From Eremothecium cymbalariae DBVPG#7215 (Eukaryota > Ascomycota > Saccharomycetes > Saccharomycetales > Saccharomycetaceae): a stretch of 64,000 nt of DNA. The stretch covers positions 62,001 to 126,000 of the forward strand of contig NC_016450.1 of assembly GCF_000235365.1 (NCBI RefSeq), given 5' to 3'. Each line of letters begins with the position of its first letter. The stretch's first letter is position 1. Under the pieces are notes generated by a model, which saw only the letters and a program-made list of their open reading frames with translations, had not been told where the DNA came from and did not search any database. Below, piece after piece: positions 48,250 to 59,442 of this stretch. A program made the translations under genes and the position numbers.

Positions 48250-48522
48250 CATGTTTATAAGGAGGAGCCATTAAGAGCGAAAATAAAAAAAAACATATCG
48301 ATATATGGCTATGTGACGAAGTTTAGAGTGTTGATCTTTGTTCGAGTAGATGTTTTCACTGGGGGTTTGAATTACGGCCTCTGAAATCCTTTTTGCCAGA
48401 ATGATGAAGGCGGCCCAACTTATATAACCTTCTTGTTTGCCGACAGTGCCTGTATATATGTGTATGTATATATCTACATGAACATATGCTTATATGCGTA
48501 CTTATATTTCATGCGGGATAAC

Positions 48523-51165
48523 CTATTTGCTGGTAATCACAAATTCTGGATCTTCATAATCTACGTTTAGATTAAAAATGGCTTTGACGCACCAATTCCA
48601 TTCGATCAGTAATATCTTGGCACATTTGTCCGTAGCTTTGCATAATTTGGCGAATCTTTTGGCTACAGAAGCCTTTGTTGCAATCATAACGTAATCAGGA
48701 GAATTATCAGTATTTTCGTTCTTGACAATATCTTCAACCTGGAATTTCTTGGGCAGGCTTTTTACAGTAACCATTCCATGAGCTTTAAGGATAGATGAAA
48801 TTAGTTCAGCCCCCCCCGGAATGTCGTCAGACAAATTCACTGATTTTAGGCCACCCCTTTCAAACAACTTGCCTTGTATCTTGGTTTTCTGCATCACTTT
48901 CAAATCCATATCAGGAATATGGTATTCTTCTAGAGATAGTAGTACAGAAGCGCCCGAGCCTGAGTGAACAATGGACAAAACATCGTTGATAAACTTTGGT
49001 ATCAATGCATACTTTAATGGTCGAAAGCTGAAGCTTTTTAGAAACTTGGCAGTCCTAGCTTTCTTGGGAGCGATAATACAATTGCTGTCTTGCTTAATAT
49101 CTTGGTGTATTACAATGCCAATTTGCTTTAATATTTCGAGATTCAGTTCGCTAATGTCATCGTGACAACTTGTGCATACTGCTTTAATATCGTAAGGCAG
49201 TTTTTGGCGACCTTTGGAACCTTTTGAAATATCTACATGAGCCAGTATTTTTTGGGCCTCAATTTCAAGAGATTTATGTTTCTTCACAACAGCTACTTCT
49301 TCTGGAAGTAAGTTGGCAACAGTTTTCCGTTTTGAGCTTTTTTGAAACTCATTTAGGGACTCGATATCACTGTGTAGTTTTTCTGCTGCTTTTGCTTTTG
49401 CTTTGCGACCACTGGATGGCGTTAAAGGGACTGAGCATTTATCATGCACCTCTTCAAGAGTCGTGTCAGCGGTTTCGGATCTCCCCAATGTTTGTTGTAC
49501 TACTGGAGCAGTCTGTGTTGATGTCTTGGTCATTGTTCTGCTGTTCTTACGCCGATTTGAAGAACCAGATGACATTACCTTTTCTAATTCAGAAAACATA
49601 TCTTCTGCTTCTTGTAACTTTTGTGCTTTGTCACCAACAGTGTTCAAACGGTCATAATTATCTTCCATTGCTCGAGGAGGCGGACTGCTTTGTGGCTTTT
49701 CGTTCAAGCCATCTACAGCTATATTCCCACCACTAACACTTAAGTCCTTGAGTGGAATATTTTCAAGTTTATAACTTAAAGGCACTTGTGATTCCATTTG
49801 TTCAGTTTCAGTTAACACAATTGATGGCTCTTCTTCTAGAGCTAATTGACCTATACTATTTGCCATGCCACCTTTCACCGGAATTTGAGAAAACTGCTCT
49901 GAGTCAAGCCCCACTTGCTCGCCCAGTTTATAGCATTTTTCTAGCCAAAGATGGTTTACAACTGTGCATCCCTGCCACTTCAATGCAGTATTGTGTTTCT
50001 TACCATGTGGGAATAAAGATAAAAGGTGTGTGTTTTTCTTCGAAAGTTCTGTCGTACTAACTCCTCCTAAAGATTCAACCAGCCTCTGAATATAATATCT
50101 TTGCTGGCCAATATAATTTGTGAAAGTCAATATAAGCTGTTTCCTATTAAATATCTTTGGTTTAGCGGGAGACAATAATAACTTCGAGGCAGGTCGTATA
50201 AATTTCCTCATAGATAGCATATAAAATAACCAATTCAGATTGCCGCAGTATAATCCCTTTTCCTTTGCAGACTTATAATCACCAGATGACGTTGTGATAT
50301 CAAGGAAGCAGTCTGCTTCTTCAATGCTAAACTCAGCATGGTCCATATAACGAACTACCCTTCCGCCCATGGTTTCAATAAGTTTTATTATAAAATTGTA
50401 GCACTGACTTTTCAGTAACAAATTCATAGATAAATAAAATTGATGACCCTTCAAGATATCGAATGACCATTCCCATATTCCAGAGTTCATTTTCCAATCT
50501 TTTTCTGCTAGAGCAGTAACTTCCTCGTTGCTCATCTCCGAGCCCACCAAATAGGCAGCCTCTGAGACGTACTCCTGACGAACAAAACACTCCGCTAACC
50601 ACGCAGAAGACACTGTTAGTACTTCAAATTTATTGAACCTCTTTAACACCAGTACTGCTTGGTCTTTTGGATCAGACGTAATGATATGCGTCACCTTTGT
50701 AGAGAGATAATCCATGCAGCAGCCCCCCATGTACGTTAGCATAGAGGTATATAGCTCATATTCAGCAGCCGAAAACTGCTGGCTAGACACATACACATAG
50801 CAGTCCTTCATGAAATGCGTCTTATCTGGCGAAAACCCTGTGGTTCTCATTAATCTGGCATTTTTCACACAGGAATGGACCCAAGATGGCGTGACAACTG
50901 GTATCATAAAATCAAACGCAGCTAACCTATAGAAAGAGAAATCAATATTGCATGCAATTATAGCATGTATGTCCATAGGAAATTTGCGTAAAAATTCTTG
51001 CTTATCAATCTCACGGGAAGAAGCCCCTGGCTTGTATATGAGAGTTTTTGCTGCACCATAATCTGCCAACAATTTAATTGTAGAATCCATATTCTCTCTC
51101 GAAAAGTCTGCTGATTGGATCAGTAAAAGATTTAGGCAACTAAATACTGATGATGAAGCTGTCAT
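48523..51165 (-). CDS. RTT107: RTT107/ESC4, multi-BRCT DNA-damage scaffold
   Basis: 880 aa; S. cerevisiae Rtt107 is 1070 aa (YHR154W). It binds Slx4, Mms22 and phospho-H2A to recruit repair factors to stalled forks. An N-terminal BRCT array (residues about 8-325) shows the aromatic signature in TPSWVHSCVKN, SSAWLAECFVR and later NHLWLEKCYKLG (residue about 400). A disordered Ser/Gln linker (about 440-640) is followed by a C-terminal BRCT pair, with IEWNWCVKAIF as the terminal Trp signature, the module that reads gamma-H2A in S. cerevisiae. The shorter length lies mostly in the linker. Confidence 0.92.
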   Translation of the reverse strand: MTASSSVFSCLNLLLIQSADFSRENMDSTIKLLADYGAAKTLIYKPGASSREIDKQEFLRKFPMDIHAIIACNIDFSFYRLAAFDFMIPVVTPSWVHSCVKNARLMRTTGFSPDKTHFMKDCYVYVSSQQFSAAEYELYTSMLTYMGGCCMDYLSTKVTHIITSDPKDQAVLVLKRFNKFEVLTVSSAWLAECFVRQEYVSEAAYLVGSEMSNEEVTALAEKDWKMNSGIWEWSFDILKGHQFYLSMNLLLKSQCYNFIIKLIETMGGRVVRYMDHAEFSIEEADCFLDITTSSGDYKSAKEKGLYCGNLNWLFYMLSMRKFIRPASKLLLSPAKPKIFNRKQLILTFTNYIGQQRYYIQRLVESLGGVSTTELSKKNTHLLSLFPHGKKHNTALKWQGCTVVNHLWLEKCYKLGEQVGLDSEQFSQIPVKGGMANSIGQLALEEEPSIVLTETEQMESQVPLSYKLENIPLKDLSVSGGNIAVDGLNEKPQSSPPPRAMEDNYDRLNTVGDKAQKLQEAEDMFSELEKVMSSGSSNRRKNSRTMTKTSTQTAPVVQQTLGRSETADTTLEEVHDKCSVPLTPSSGRKAKAKAAEKLHSDIESLNEFQKSSKRKTVANLLPEEVAVVKKHKSLEIEAQKILAHVDISKGSKGRQKLPYDIKAVCTSCHDDISELNLEILKQIGIVIHQDIKQDSNCIIAPKKARTAKFLKSFSFRPLKYALIPKFINDVLSIVHSGSGASVLLSLEEYHIPDMDLKVMQKTKIQGKLFERGGLKSVNLSDDIPGGAELISSILKAHGMVTVKSLPKKFQVEDIVKNENTDNSPDYVMIATKASVAKRFAKLCKATDKCAKILLIEWNWCVKAIFNLNVDYEDPEFVITSK

Positions 51166-51181
51166 ATCCTTGAAACCACTG

Positions 51182-51403
51182 ATGAGTCGGAGCGCTGATG
51201 GCGTTTGTTATTCTATTTACGAACGATCCAACTTACAATATATATTTTATTTGATGAGATCGTTGAAAAGAACGCGTTCTCGTGTTTCCCGTAAATACAT
51301 GGAAGATGTGGGAGGCATCCTTGATAGCGAAAGATCACATAATGTATTACTACAACCTGAAGAAACAGCTGATCTGCCTCTTAGAGTGTTTTTTCCCACT
51401 TAA
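51182..51403 (+). CDS. Doubtful small ORF between RTT107 and CWC25
   Basis: 73 codons from the ATG at 51182 (a TTG frame starts at 51170), with a basic segment LKRTRSRVSRKYMEDVGGIL. I do not recognise it. It begins 16 bp from the divergent RTT107 start, leaving no room for a promoter unless the ATG at 51254 (49 codons) is used. It ends 54 bp before the convergent CWC25 stop. Probably not a gene, but it is the only frame in this gap. Confidence 0.2.
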   Translation: MSRSADGVCYSIYERSNLQYIFYLMRSLKRTRSRVSRKYMEDVGGILDSERSHNVLLQPEETADLPLRVFFPT

Positions 51404-51457
51404 TAAATAAGCAACATGCCATAATAACCCCCATTAATGGTCATTTGGCAGCGCATT

Positions 51458-51778
51458 CTATGCGACATTGGCTTTCCTGTCATCGGCTTTCCTGTCATCA
51501 GATGTCTTTTCTTTGCTTGGACTGATCCTTCCAGCCCCTGTTGATCCACTTGAACCTTCTTCTGGAACTTTCTGACTCTTTCGACGTTCTCTGCGTCTGC
51601 GTGATCGCTTTTGAGGCTTTGCTTGGCCGTCATACATCCAGCCCAACGATCCCTTCGTCAACTCAGGCTCTGTTGCTGGCTTTCTCACCCCCTTTAGTAG
51701 CTGCTTCTGGGCTTCTCTGACCTTGCTTTTGTTCTTCTGGAGCTGTGGATTCCATGATTTTAGTAGGTTGAGATCCAT
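51458..51778 (-). CDS. CWC25: CWC25-like spliceosome factor
   Basis: 106 aa from the ATG at 51778, which yields [27 protein letters not shown], the conserved N-terminal CIR/Cwc25 motif; the frame also extends upstream to 51901. Later [10 protein letters not shown] matches the second Cwc25 motif (SGLEWMY-type). The C-terminus is Lys/Arg/Ser-rich ([15 protein letters not shown]) with the direct repeat [11 protein letters not shown]. cerevisiae Cwc25 (YNL245C, 179 aa) promotes the first splicing step after Prp2. The gene is shorter here and far from its S. cerevisiae neighbours; it sits at a synteny breakpoint. Confidence 0.82.
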   Translation of the reverse strand: MDLNLLKSWNPQLQKNKSKVREAQKQLLKGVRKPATEPELTKGSLGWMYDGQAKPQKRSRRRRERRKSQKVPEEGSSGSTGAGRISPSKEKTSDDRKADDRKANVA

Positions 51779-52935
51779 CGTCTGTGTGTTCGATGCTGTT
51801 TCAGATGGTAAAACTGTGCTCAACGTCATTCCCAGGAAGCCTTGTTTTATAGGCCGAAATCTTGCCTCGCTGCACACAGAGATACATGGTGTTGCATTCA
51901 CTCAATCTGCTGACCTTCGCATGGTCCCCGTATACATGTCGATCTCTAATGGACGTCTTCAGCCTACTTGCATTAACGGCCAACATCGTGTCTTGAGAGA
52001 ACCACTACGTTGGCTATGTCACGTGACTTGCGTTTCAGGGGCCCTCCGGACTCCTTAAGATCCTTTCTAATTACCCATGGCTTGATGACTTCTTGGCACA
52101 ATCGGCCTACTTCGCCATCCCTCTACGCCGTAAACCCCTTTATCGTATCCCAGTTTGGTTCGACCTTCCCAACAGAGTGACTTGTACACTATGTCCACGA
52201 TTCCAAGCAACAGACTGGTGAGTTGGGCCTCTTCAAGTTCCTGCCAGCTTTCTAAACTCTACGGGCCCATTTTCGGACTAGCAAGCTGTCATCCACATCT
52301 TAAATGCAGCCGCTGGCTGCTATTCGTTGAAGCCTTGGATCTGGCCACGGAGATCCCTATTGTGGCGGATGTAGAGAGAACACAGCCGTGCCATACACAG
52401 ACAGCATCACAAACAGACATCAGCTTAAACTGCCAGACCAATATATTAGGACCAGCCACAGGACCAGCCACGGGGGTGCACAACAATCGCATACCACATT
52501 AACGGGAGAATATCCGTCATTTCAACGTTCGATGAGATATGCTATCAACTATCATTACATACGATATATTTAATTACACTTAACGTGCTTCTTTAAAATT
52601 TTCCTTCTACTTTTGCTCCCTATAACTCCCCCATCTGTCAACGTCGTGGAACAAAGCAAGCACTCACGCTATCTTTCAGAAATATATTTCTCAGCACTTA
52701 TTGTTGATCTATAACTTATATCAGGATTACGGATAATTGCTTCTTTTCAGGTTAAGCTCATCTCTGTTTGTATCTCTAGTGCAAGACTGAACGTTCAGTC
52801 CGTGTATCTGCGATTTTTGTTTACTTATTTACTTGATAATCATTCAATTCGACAACTAAAGAAATATATTGAGGAGGAGTCGGTGCTTTTTTGGAATAAG
52901 TTTATTACGATATTATTAAACTTATAGATATTACG
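51779..52935. other. Synteny-breakpoint region upstream of CRM1, 1.16 kb, no intact gene
   Basis: The region has gene-like base composition at 51900-52500 and AT-rich leader-like sequence at 52560-52935 (CRM1 promoter side). One frame at 52027-52221 (about 64 codons between stops, containing LSNYPWLDDFLAQSAYFAIPL) looks protein-like but lacks a start and continues into stops, so it may be a decayed gene. A CACGTG core occurs near 52020. In S. cerevisiae CRM1 is not next to RTT107, so ancestral neighbours may have been lost here. Confidence 0.5.
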
Positions 52936-55900
52936 ATGGAGTCGGTATTAGATTTTTCCAAGGATTTGGATATTCAATTGTTGGACCAGATTGTCGACAC
53001 ATTTTATAAGGGGTCGGGTCCACAACAGAAGCAGGCACAAGATACGTTGACTAAATTTCAGGATCATCCGGACTCATGGCAGCGTGCAGATAAAATTCTA
53101 CAGTTTTCGAGTAATCCACAGACCAAGTTTATTGGGTTATCAATTTTAGATAAATTAATTACCACTAAATGGAAGATGCTTCCACGAGACCATAGGGTTG
53201 GGATCCGGAATTTTATAGTAGGGATGATTATTAGTATGTGTCAGGATGATGCTGTATTTCAGACACAGAAGAACCTTATTAACAAATCGGATTTGACGTT
53301 GGTGCAAATTTTGAAGCAAGAATGGCCACAGAATTGGCCTGATTTTATTCCTGAGTTAGTTAGTAGCTCCCAGAGTTCAATCAATGTATGCGAAAACAAT
53401 ATGGTTATTTTAAAATTATTGTCTGAGGAGGTATTTGATTTTTCTACTGAGCAGATGACTCAGGCGAAGGCAACCCATTTGAAGAATTCGATGTCACAAG
53501 AGTTTGAACAAATTTTTAAGTTATGCTACCAAGTTTTAGATTCTGGTTCGTCCACCTCTTTGATTGTTGCCGCATTGCAGTCATTGCTAAGATATCTCCA
53601 TTGGATTCCATATCGTTACATCTATGATACAGACTTATTGGCTCTTTTGAGTACTAAATTTCTAATGTCTCCAGATACCCGTGCGGTTACCTTAAAATGC
53701 TTGACCGAGGTGTCTCAGTTGGCAATTCCAAACGATGATAATAAGATTAAACAGCAAACTGTTATGTTCTTTCAGAATACATTGCAGCAAATTGCCACGG
53801 AGGTTGTTCCCGTAACTGCCGATTTGAAGAGCACGTACACTACTGCTAACGGTAAGGATCAATCCTTCTTGCAAGATTTTGCAATGTTTCTAACGACATA
53901 TTTAGCTCGCCATCGCCCTATTTTGGAGTCAGATGAATCTTTGAGAGAGTTGTTGTTGACCGCTCATCAGTATTTGATCCAATTGTCGAAAATTGATGAA
54001 AGAGAATTATTTAAAACCACTCTAGATTATTGGCACAACTTAGTTTCCGCTTTGTATCAAGAGATTCAAACAGTTCCATTTAATGAAATGAATCCCCTAC
54101 TACAACTTTCAAGGCAGATTACCGCTCCTAGCGGGGGGGCTCCAAACCCTCAGTTTTTGAAGAAGTTTCCATTGAAGAAACACATGTATGATAATATCTG
54201 TAAGCAATTAAGATGGGTTATCATAGAATCCATGGTGAGACCAGAAGAGGTGTTGATTGTTGAAAACGATGAAGGTGAAATCGTTAGAGAGTTTGTTAAA
54301 GAATCAGACACTATCCAATTGTACAAATCAGAAAGAGAAGTTTTAGTATACTTAACCCATTTAGATGTCGTTGATACCGAAGAGATAATGTTAGATAAAT
54401 TAGCAAGACAAATTGATGGTTCCGAGTGGTCGTGGCACAACATCAACACTTTGTGCTGGGCTATTGGTTCTATTAGTGGGACTATGAACGAGGAGACTGA
54501 AAAACGCTTTGTTGTAACGGTTATCAAGGACTTATTAGCGCTAACTGAGCAAAAGCGTGGAAAGGATAATAAGGCAGTCGTTGCATCGAACATCATGTAT
54601 GTTGTTGGCCAATATCCCCGTTTCTTAAAAGCTCATTGGAAGTTTTTAAAAACCGTTGTTTTAAAACTGTTTGAATTTATGCATGAAACCCATGAAGGTG
54701 TTCAAGACATGGCTTGTGACACATTTATCAAAATCGTACAAAAATGTAAGCATCATTTTGTAATTCAACAACCCACAGAGCAAGAACCTTTTATTCACGC
54801 AATTATTAGGGATATCCAAAAGACTACGGAAGATTTGCAACCACAACAAGTCCACACTTTCTACAAGGCATGTGGTGTTATTATTTCTGATGAAAGCAAT
54901 GCAGCAGAGAAGGAAAAGTTATTACGTGAATTAATGCAGCTGCCAAATATGGCGTGGGATACCATAGTTTCCCAGTCAGCGGCTAACCCTGATTTATTAC
55001 TTGACCCAGAAACTGTTAAGATTATTGCGAACATTCTCAAGACCAATGTTAGCGTTTGCTCCTCCACTGAAGCTGACTTCTACTCACAGTTAGGTCATAT
55101 CTACTATAACATGCTGCAATTATATAGAGCTGTGTCCTCTATGATCTCATCTCAAGTAGCCAAGGAAGGTTTGATCAGTACAAAGACCCCCAAGGTGCGT
55201 GGGTTAAGAACTATTAAGAAGGAAGTCTTGAAGTTGATTGAAATTTACATTTCACACGCCAGAAACTTGGAAGAAGTGGTAAAGGTTTTGGTGCAGCCTT
55301 TATTGAATGCCGTATTAGAGGATTATATGAATAACGTTCCAGATGCTCGTGATGCTGAAGTTTTGAACTGTATGACTACAGTTGTACACAAAGTTGGCCA
55401 TATGATCCCAGATGGTGTTATTTTAATCTTACAAAGTGTTTTTGAATGTACTTTGGACATGATTAATAAAGATTTTACAGAATATCCAGAACACCGTGTT
55501 GAATTTTACAAGTTACTGAAAGAAATAAATTCCAAATCATTCAATGCTTTATTGCAATTACCCCCTGTAGCATTTAAATTGTTTGTTGATGCTATTTGTT
55601 GGGCATTTAAACATAACAATAGGGATGTTGAAGTGAATGGTCTACAAATTGCACTAGATTTGATTAAAAATGTTGACAAGGCTAGCCCATCACCGTTTTC
55701 AAATGCCTTTTATGAGAATTTTTACTTTACTTTTGTTAGTGAAGCCTTCTATGTCTTAACGGATTCTGACCATAAGTCTGGTTTCTCCAAACAATCGTTA
55801 TTGTTAATGAAAATGATTTCTTTAGTACAGGATAATAAGATACCTGTGCCATTGTACAAAGCAGGAGAAGCACCAGAAGGTACCACCAACCAGGTATATC

Positions 55901-56184
55901 TTGCAAACTACATGGCTAATATGCTAAGCAGTGCATTCCCTCATCTCACTCAAGAACAGATCAGTGGTTTTCTAAATGCTTTAGTCAAGCAATACCAGGA
56001 TCCAGCCAAGTTTTCAGGGACGCTAAGGGATTTCTTGGTCCAGATCAAAGAATATGGTGGTGATCCAACTGACTACTTGTTTGCTGAAGACAAAGAGAAA
56101 GCCTTGGCAGAACAAAACAAATTAGAACAGGAGAGAGCGTCTAAAGTTGGGGGTCTATTAAAGCCTTCTGAATTAGATGATTAA
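52936..56184 (+). CDS. CRM1: CRM1/XPO1, major nuclear export receptor
   Basis: Exportin-1, 1082 aa (S. cerevisiae 1084 aa, YGR218W), which exports proteins with leucine-rich signals and pre-ribosomes with Ran-GTP. An importin-beta N-terminal domain (residues about 30-105), HEAT repeats throughout, and the conserved [31 protein letters not shown] and [17 protein letters not shown] blocks are present. The residue equivalent to the leptomycin-reactive Cys (human Cys528) is Thr537 ([12 protein letters not shown]), as in S. cerevisiae Thr539, so natural leptomycin B resistance is predicted. The C-terminus LLKPSELDD is standard. A CA/TG-rich simple repeat follows the stop codon. Confidence 0.98.
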   Translation: MESVLDFSKDLDIQLLDQIVDTFYKGSGPQQKQAQDTLTKFQDHPDSWQRADKILQFSSNPQTKFIGLSILDKLITTKWKMLPRDHRVGIRNFIVGMIISMCQDDAVFQTQKNLINKSDLTLVQILKQEWPQNWPDFIPELVSSSQSSINVCENNMVILKLLSEEVFDFSTEQMTQAKATHLKNSMSQEFEQIFKLCYQVLDSGSSTSLIVAALQSLLRYLHWIPYRYIYDTDLLALLSTKFLMSPDTRAVTLKCLTEVSQLAIPNDDNKIKQQTVMFFQNTLQQIATEVVPVTADLKSTYTTANGKDQSFLQDFAMFLTTYLARHRPILESDESLRELLLTAHQYLIQLSKIDERELFKTTLDYWHNLVSALYQEIQTVPFNEMNPLLQLSRQITAPSGGAPNPQFLKKFPLKKHMYDNICKQLRWVIIESMVRPEEVLIVENDEGEIVREFVKESDTIQLYKSEREVLVYLTHLDVVDTEEIMLDKLARQIDGSEWSWHNINTLCWAIGSISGTMNEETEKRFVVTVIKDLLALTEQKRGKDNKAVVASNIMYVVGQYPRFLKAHWKFLKTVVLKLFEFMHETHEGVQDMACDTFIKIVQKCKHHFVIQQPTEQEPFIHAIIRDIQKTTEDLQPQQVHTFYKACGVIISDESNAAEKEKLLRELMQLPNMAWDTIVSQSAANPDLLLDPETVKIIANILKTNVSVCSSTEADFYSQLGHIYYNMLQLYRAVSSMISSQVAKEGLISTKTPKVRGLRTIKKEVLKLIEIYISHARNLEEVVKVLVQPLLNAVLEDYMNNVPDARDAEVLNCMTTVVHKVGHMIPDGVILILQSVFECTLDMINKDFTEYPEHRVEFYKLLKEINSKSFNALLQLPPVAFKLFVDAICWAFKHNNRDVEVNGLQIALDLIKNVDKASPSPFSNAFYENFYFTFVSEAFYVLTDSDHKSGFSKQSLLLMKMISLVQDNKIPVPLYKAGEAPEGTTNQVYLANYMANMLSSAFPHLTQEQISGFLNALVKQYQDPAKFSGTLRDFLVQIKEYGGDPTDYLFAEDKEKALAEQNKLEQERASKVGGLLKPSELDD

Positions 56185-56235
56185 AAGCTGTCTATTACTA
56201 GTGCAGGCGGAAGGATTAGTTGTGTACAATAGTCG

Positions 56236-56325
56236 TCGCACTCACACACACATATACACACACACATACACACATGTATATATATGTGTATCATGTATAT
56301 TTTATTATATATGGGTGTATATACA
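56236..56325. repeat. CA/TA-rich simple-sequence region after CRM1
   Basis: Interrupted CACACA and TATATA dinucleotides (about 56236-56325) lie between the convergent 3' ends of CRM1 and MRPL9, probably within the CRM1 3' untranslated region. The rest of this 285-bp gap shows nothing more. Confidence 0.8.
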
Positions 56326-56469
56326 TCTAGTCAATCAAACAAACACTGAAGTATCTAAGTGCATACTTAATGGAACAAAAGCAAATAGAGGAACAACATC
56401 TGATATCATATGTACAGTAGTTCACATTTTTTTTATTACTATATACATGATACATATGACTATGGTGAT

Positions 56470-57270
56470 TTATACAGCAGGTGGTGGGGCTTTGATGGCA
56501 TCCTGGATCTTCACAATAGTTCCCTTGGGGCCAGCAATTGAACCTTTCACTATCACAACACCAAGTGCATCATCAACATTTAATACCATAACATTCTGTA
56601 TGGTTACTTGTTGCACACCCATATGCCCAGGCATCTTTTTCCCAGGCAAAACCCTACCAGGCGTTTGATTTTGACCATAAGATCCACCGCTTCTGTGGGC
56701 TAGAGAAACACCATGTGATGCATTTAAACCCTTGAATCCGTGACGCTTCATTACACCTGCAAATCCCTTACCTTTACTAACAGATACAACATCAAGGAAC
56801 TGGCCTGGTTTGAAAAATGATGGTTTAATTAAAGTCCCCAATGGTAACAGGCCATTTTCGCTCTTCACTCTGAATTCAGCAAGCTTCTCCTTTGGATTTA
56901 CCAATTTAGAAGCAAAATGACCCAGCATTTGTCTTGATACTTTATCTGGGCGCTTATTGCCATAGCCCACTTGGCATGCATAATATCCATTGTCTTTCAA
57001 GGTTCTGTGCATAAGGACTTCAACGTTGTTCATCTCTAACACTGTCGCTGCACAACGGTTACCAGTTGCTGGATCAAAATATGGCATCATTCCTACTTTC
57101 TTAGTCAGTGAGCCACATCGTTGCGGTAGCCAACGTCTCTCGTGAGCTTTTTCTGGACTATGATTTATCGCAGGTGCAGCTTGTTGCACCACTGATGCAA
57201 CGCTTGCAGCCACCAGTTTAGGTCTCGTGGATATAGACCTCAGCTGCATTTTAAGTGAATTCACTAACAT
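56470..57270 (-). CDS. MRPL9: MRPL9, mitochondrial ribosomal protein uL3m
   Basis: 54S mitochondrial ribosomal protein of the L3 family, 266 aa (S. cerevisiae Mrpl9 269 aa, YGR220C). The N-terminus (residues 1-35, [18 protein letters not shown]) is a mitochondrial presequence. The L3 core follows: KVGMMPYFD, the [13 protein letters not shown] loop ([22 protein letters not shown]) and [18 protein letters not shown] at 57270; a second Met at residue 8 is possible. It is divergent from nothing; MRPL6 lies upstream on the same strand, 273 bp away. Confidence 0.95.
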   Translation of the reverse strand: MLVNSLKMQLRSISTRPKLVAASVASVVQQAAPAINHSPEKAHERRWLPQRCGSLTKKVGMMPYFDPATGNRCAATVLEMNNVEVLMHRTLKDNGYYACQVGYGNKRPDKVSRQMLGHFASKLVNPKEKLAEFRVKSENGLLPLGTLIKPSFFKPGQFLDVVSVSKGKGFAGVMKRHGFKGLNASHGVSLAHRSGGSYGQNQTPGRVLPGKKMPGHMGVQQVTIQNVMVLNVDDALGVVIVKGSIAGPKGTIVKIQDAIKAPPPAV

Positions 57271-57543
57271 CTCTGATAGCTGAGATTGGATTTAAACCAC
57301 GCTGAAGTAGTAGAACCAAAAACGATTTACAACCTCTTCACGTCTTAGAACTAATAACATTATTAGAACTTGAGAAGCTTTAAAATTTCCAAGTTCCGAA
57401 AATTTTTAAAGCACATCAACCAGTCACGTGATCAAACGGGTCGTGGAAGAACAGCCTTCTCTACGGTAAGAACGCTATATCAAAGGAGGAATATGTTAGC
57501 TATTGACAGGAGTACTGAGTGTAGTTTCATTATATAAGTGACA

Positions 57544-58188
57544 TCATTTGATCTTCTTATCTTTCAATTTAATTGTTTCATCGTTCACATAGATACCCTT
57601 ACCTTTATACGGTTCTGGAGGATGGAACTTCCTCAAACATGCAGCAAACAAACAGACTTGCTGCTTATTGCAACCTTCTATAATCAAGGAAGTCGATGTT
57701 GGAGATTTAACAGTGATCCCATCAGGTACGGGTAGACCTTGCATTATTGAAGCACCGACTTTGACATTGACAAACTTGCCATCATTCTCCAATTGAGCTC
57801 TGTAACCGGTACCAACAAACCTTAAAAATGCCATATGGCCTTCGTTTACACCAGTGATGTGATTTGCTAAGTTAGACCTAACCGTACCCCACATCGATTT
57901 TTGAATTTTATCATTGCTGTCAGTAACGCTAATGTCAATCTTGCCTGTAGATGTGGAATGCTCAAAGTTGACAAAGTCTGGAACATCCATGGTTATAGCA
58001 CCAAGTGGACCTTCAACTATAACACTCTTGGAGAGCTTTAAAGTGTTTTTCCCTTTCCTGATCACCTTTGGTTGTGAGAGTTGCGAGATGGAAAACTTGG
58101 TTTCTTGTGTCAAATATAATGGCGAAGAGCCAATATGGGAGCATAGTGTCTTAGCCACTGAAAAGCATCTCCGTGATATGAATGACAT
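57544..58188 (-). CDS. MRPL6: MRPL6, mitochondrial ribosomal protein uL6m
   Basis: 54S mitochondrial ribosomal protein of the L6 family, 214 aa from the ATG at 58188, exactly the S. cerevisiae length (YHR147C); the frame reaches a TTG at 58215. A basic presequence [18 protein letters not shown] is followed by L6 elements: [38 protein letters not shown] and the C-terminal [17 protein letters not shown]. It is divergent from IMP3 in the order MRPL6 - IMP3 (YHR147C - YHR148W). Confidence 0.95.
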   Translation of the reverse strand: MSFISRRCFSVAKTLCSHIGSSPLYLTQETKFSISQLSQPKVIRKGKNTLKLSKSVIVEGPLGAITMDVPDFVNFEHSTSTGKIDISVTDSNDKIQKSMWGTVRSNLANHITGVNEGHMAFLRFVGTGYRAQLENDGKFVNVKVGASIMQGLPVPDGITVKSPTSTSLIIEGCNKQQVCLFAACLRKFHPPEPYKGKGIYVNDETIKLKDKKIK

Positions 58189-58490
58189 GAATAGAGTGAT
58201 GAAAACAACTACCAAATAGCGTTCTGATGAATGGTCCGCTGTTGAGCTGATGGTAAATTGTGAGCATATGGAGATGTGCTACAGAATTTTTTTTTCGAGG
58301 CTACGACTATTGAGAGGTTTAAGAACACAGGTGCCACGAACTTAAAACAATGAGATAAGCATGAATAAATGTGTTCAACGTTTAACTAGTAGATATTGAA
58401 TGCCAATTAGGCCCTTCGCTATTTCCATATCTGTATATATAAGTATGTATACATGGGTTATGATCACGTGCATTTTTCGATAATTGAATG

Positions 58491-58554
58491 AAAATTTTCA
58501 ATATGCTGCAGGGACAAATTCCTTATAGCTCATCTCATCCCATCTCATCTCATC
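58491..58554. promoter_or_regulatory. RRPE and double PAC motif upstream of IMP3
   Basis: GAAAATTTTC (RRPE-like, AAAATTTT at 58491-58498) is followed by CTCATCTCATC at 58529-58539 and again at 58544-58554 (the reverse complement of PAC). They lie 67-130 bp upstream of the IMP3 ATG. It is the same pair of motifs seen before KRI1. Confidence 0.75.
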
Positions 58555-58620
58555 TCAGAATATTTGCTAAAACAAAGTATAGAGAACCATCAACAATTCT
58601 ATATATTAAACAAGCTCAAG

Positions 58621-59172
58621 ATGGTTAGAAGGCTTAAATATCATGAACAGAAGCTGTTAAAGAAAGTCGATTTTCATGACTGGAAACAAGACCAAGGTCA
58701 TCGTGACACGCAGGTAATGCGTACATATTACATCCAGGATCGTGAGGATTATCATAAATACAATAAGATATGTGGTGACATTCGACGTATAGCTAACAGA
58801 TTATCGTTGTTACCCCCTACGGATCCGTTTAGGGTCAAACACGAACAGCTGCTTTTAGAAAAGTTATATCAAATGGGTATTTTAACAACGAAATCCAAAA
58901 TTAGCAATTTGGAGAATAAAGTCACGGTATCAGCTGTCTGTCGTCGCAGATTGCCTGTTATTATGCATAAATTGAAGATGGCGGAAACTCTGAAGGATGC
59001 AGTGAAGTTCATCGAACAAGGCCATGTACGTGTAGGTCCAAATTTGATAACCGATCCGGCTTATCTGGTTACAAGAAATATGGAAGATTATGTTACATGG
59101 GTTGATTCATCGAAGATCAAAAAGACTGTTTTACGTTATAGAAACCAGATCGATGATTTTAACGATGCTTGA
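58621..59172 (+). CDS. IMP3: IMP3, U3 snoRNP protein
   Basis: 183 aa from the ATG at 58621, the S. cerevisiae length (YHR148W). The open frame extends upstream to 58564 without a better ATG. Imp3 is an S4-family protein that helps U3 snoRNA pair with the 18S rRNA 5' external spacer in the SSU processome. [21 protein letters not shown] at the N-terminus is diagnostic. The S4 domain covers about residues 108-165 ([33 protein letters not shown]). PAC/RRPE motifs upstream fit the ribosome-biogenesis regulon. Confidence 0.97.
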   Translation: MVRRLKYHEQKLLKKVDFHDWKQDQGHRDTQVMRTYYIQDREDYHKYNKICGDIRRIANRLSLLPPTDPFRVKHEQLLLEKLYQMGILTTKSKISNLENKVTVSAVCRRRLPVIMHKLKMAETLKDAVKFIEQGHVRVGPNLITDPAYLVTRNMEDYVTWVDSSKIKKTVLRYRNQIDDFNDA

Positions 59173-59442
59173 ATGTAGTTATTCGTTTTGTTCTATTTAC
59201 ATATACGTTGCATTCCAGGGTATAAGTTTTTTGGAGCAGTAGAGGTTTGACATCTATATTCATTTAGGAACTAGATTATGATACAGTACAGTTGATAATG
59301 GTTTTTCTAAATTTCAAAAAGATGTTAAGACAAAGTAACTGAAGTATTTAGGAATAGATATAACAATGGTTTAAAGTTGATGCTTAAAATTTAATAACAC
59401 AATTTTTGCCAATAAACAGCTCTGCTTGGTAACACTAAGAAT

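Noticed and set aside
57394..57430. TTCCGAAAA next to TCACGTG, resembling CDEIII and CDEI of a point centromere
   Set aside because: Only about 20 bp separate them, without the long AT-rich CDEII; lies in the MRPL9/MRPL6 promoter region.
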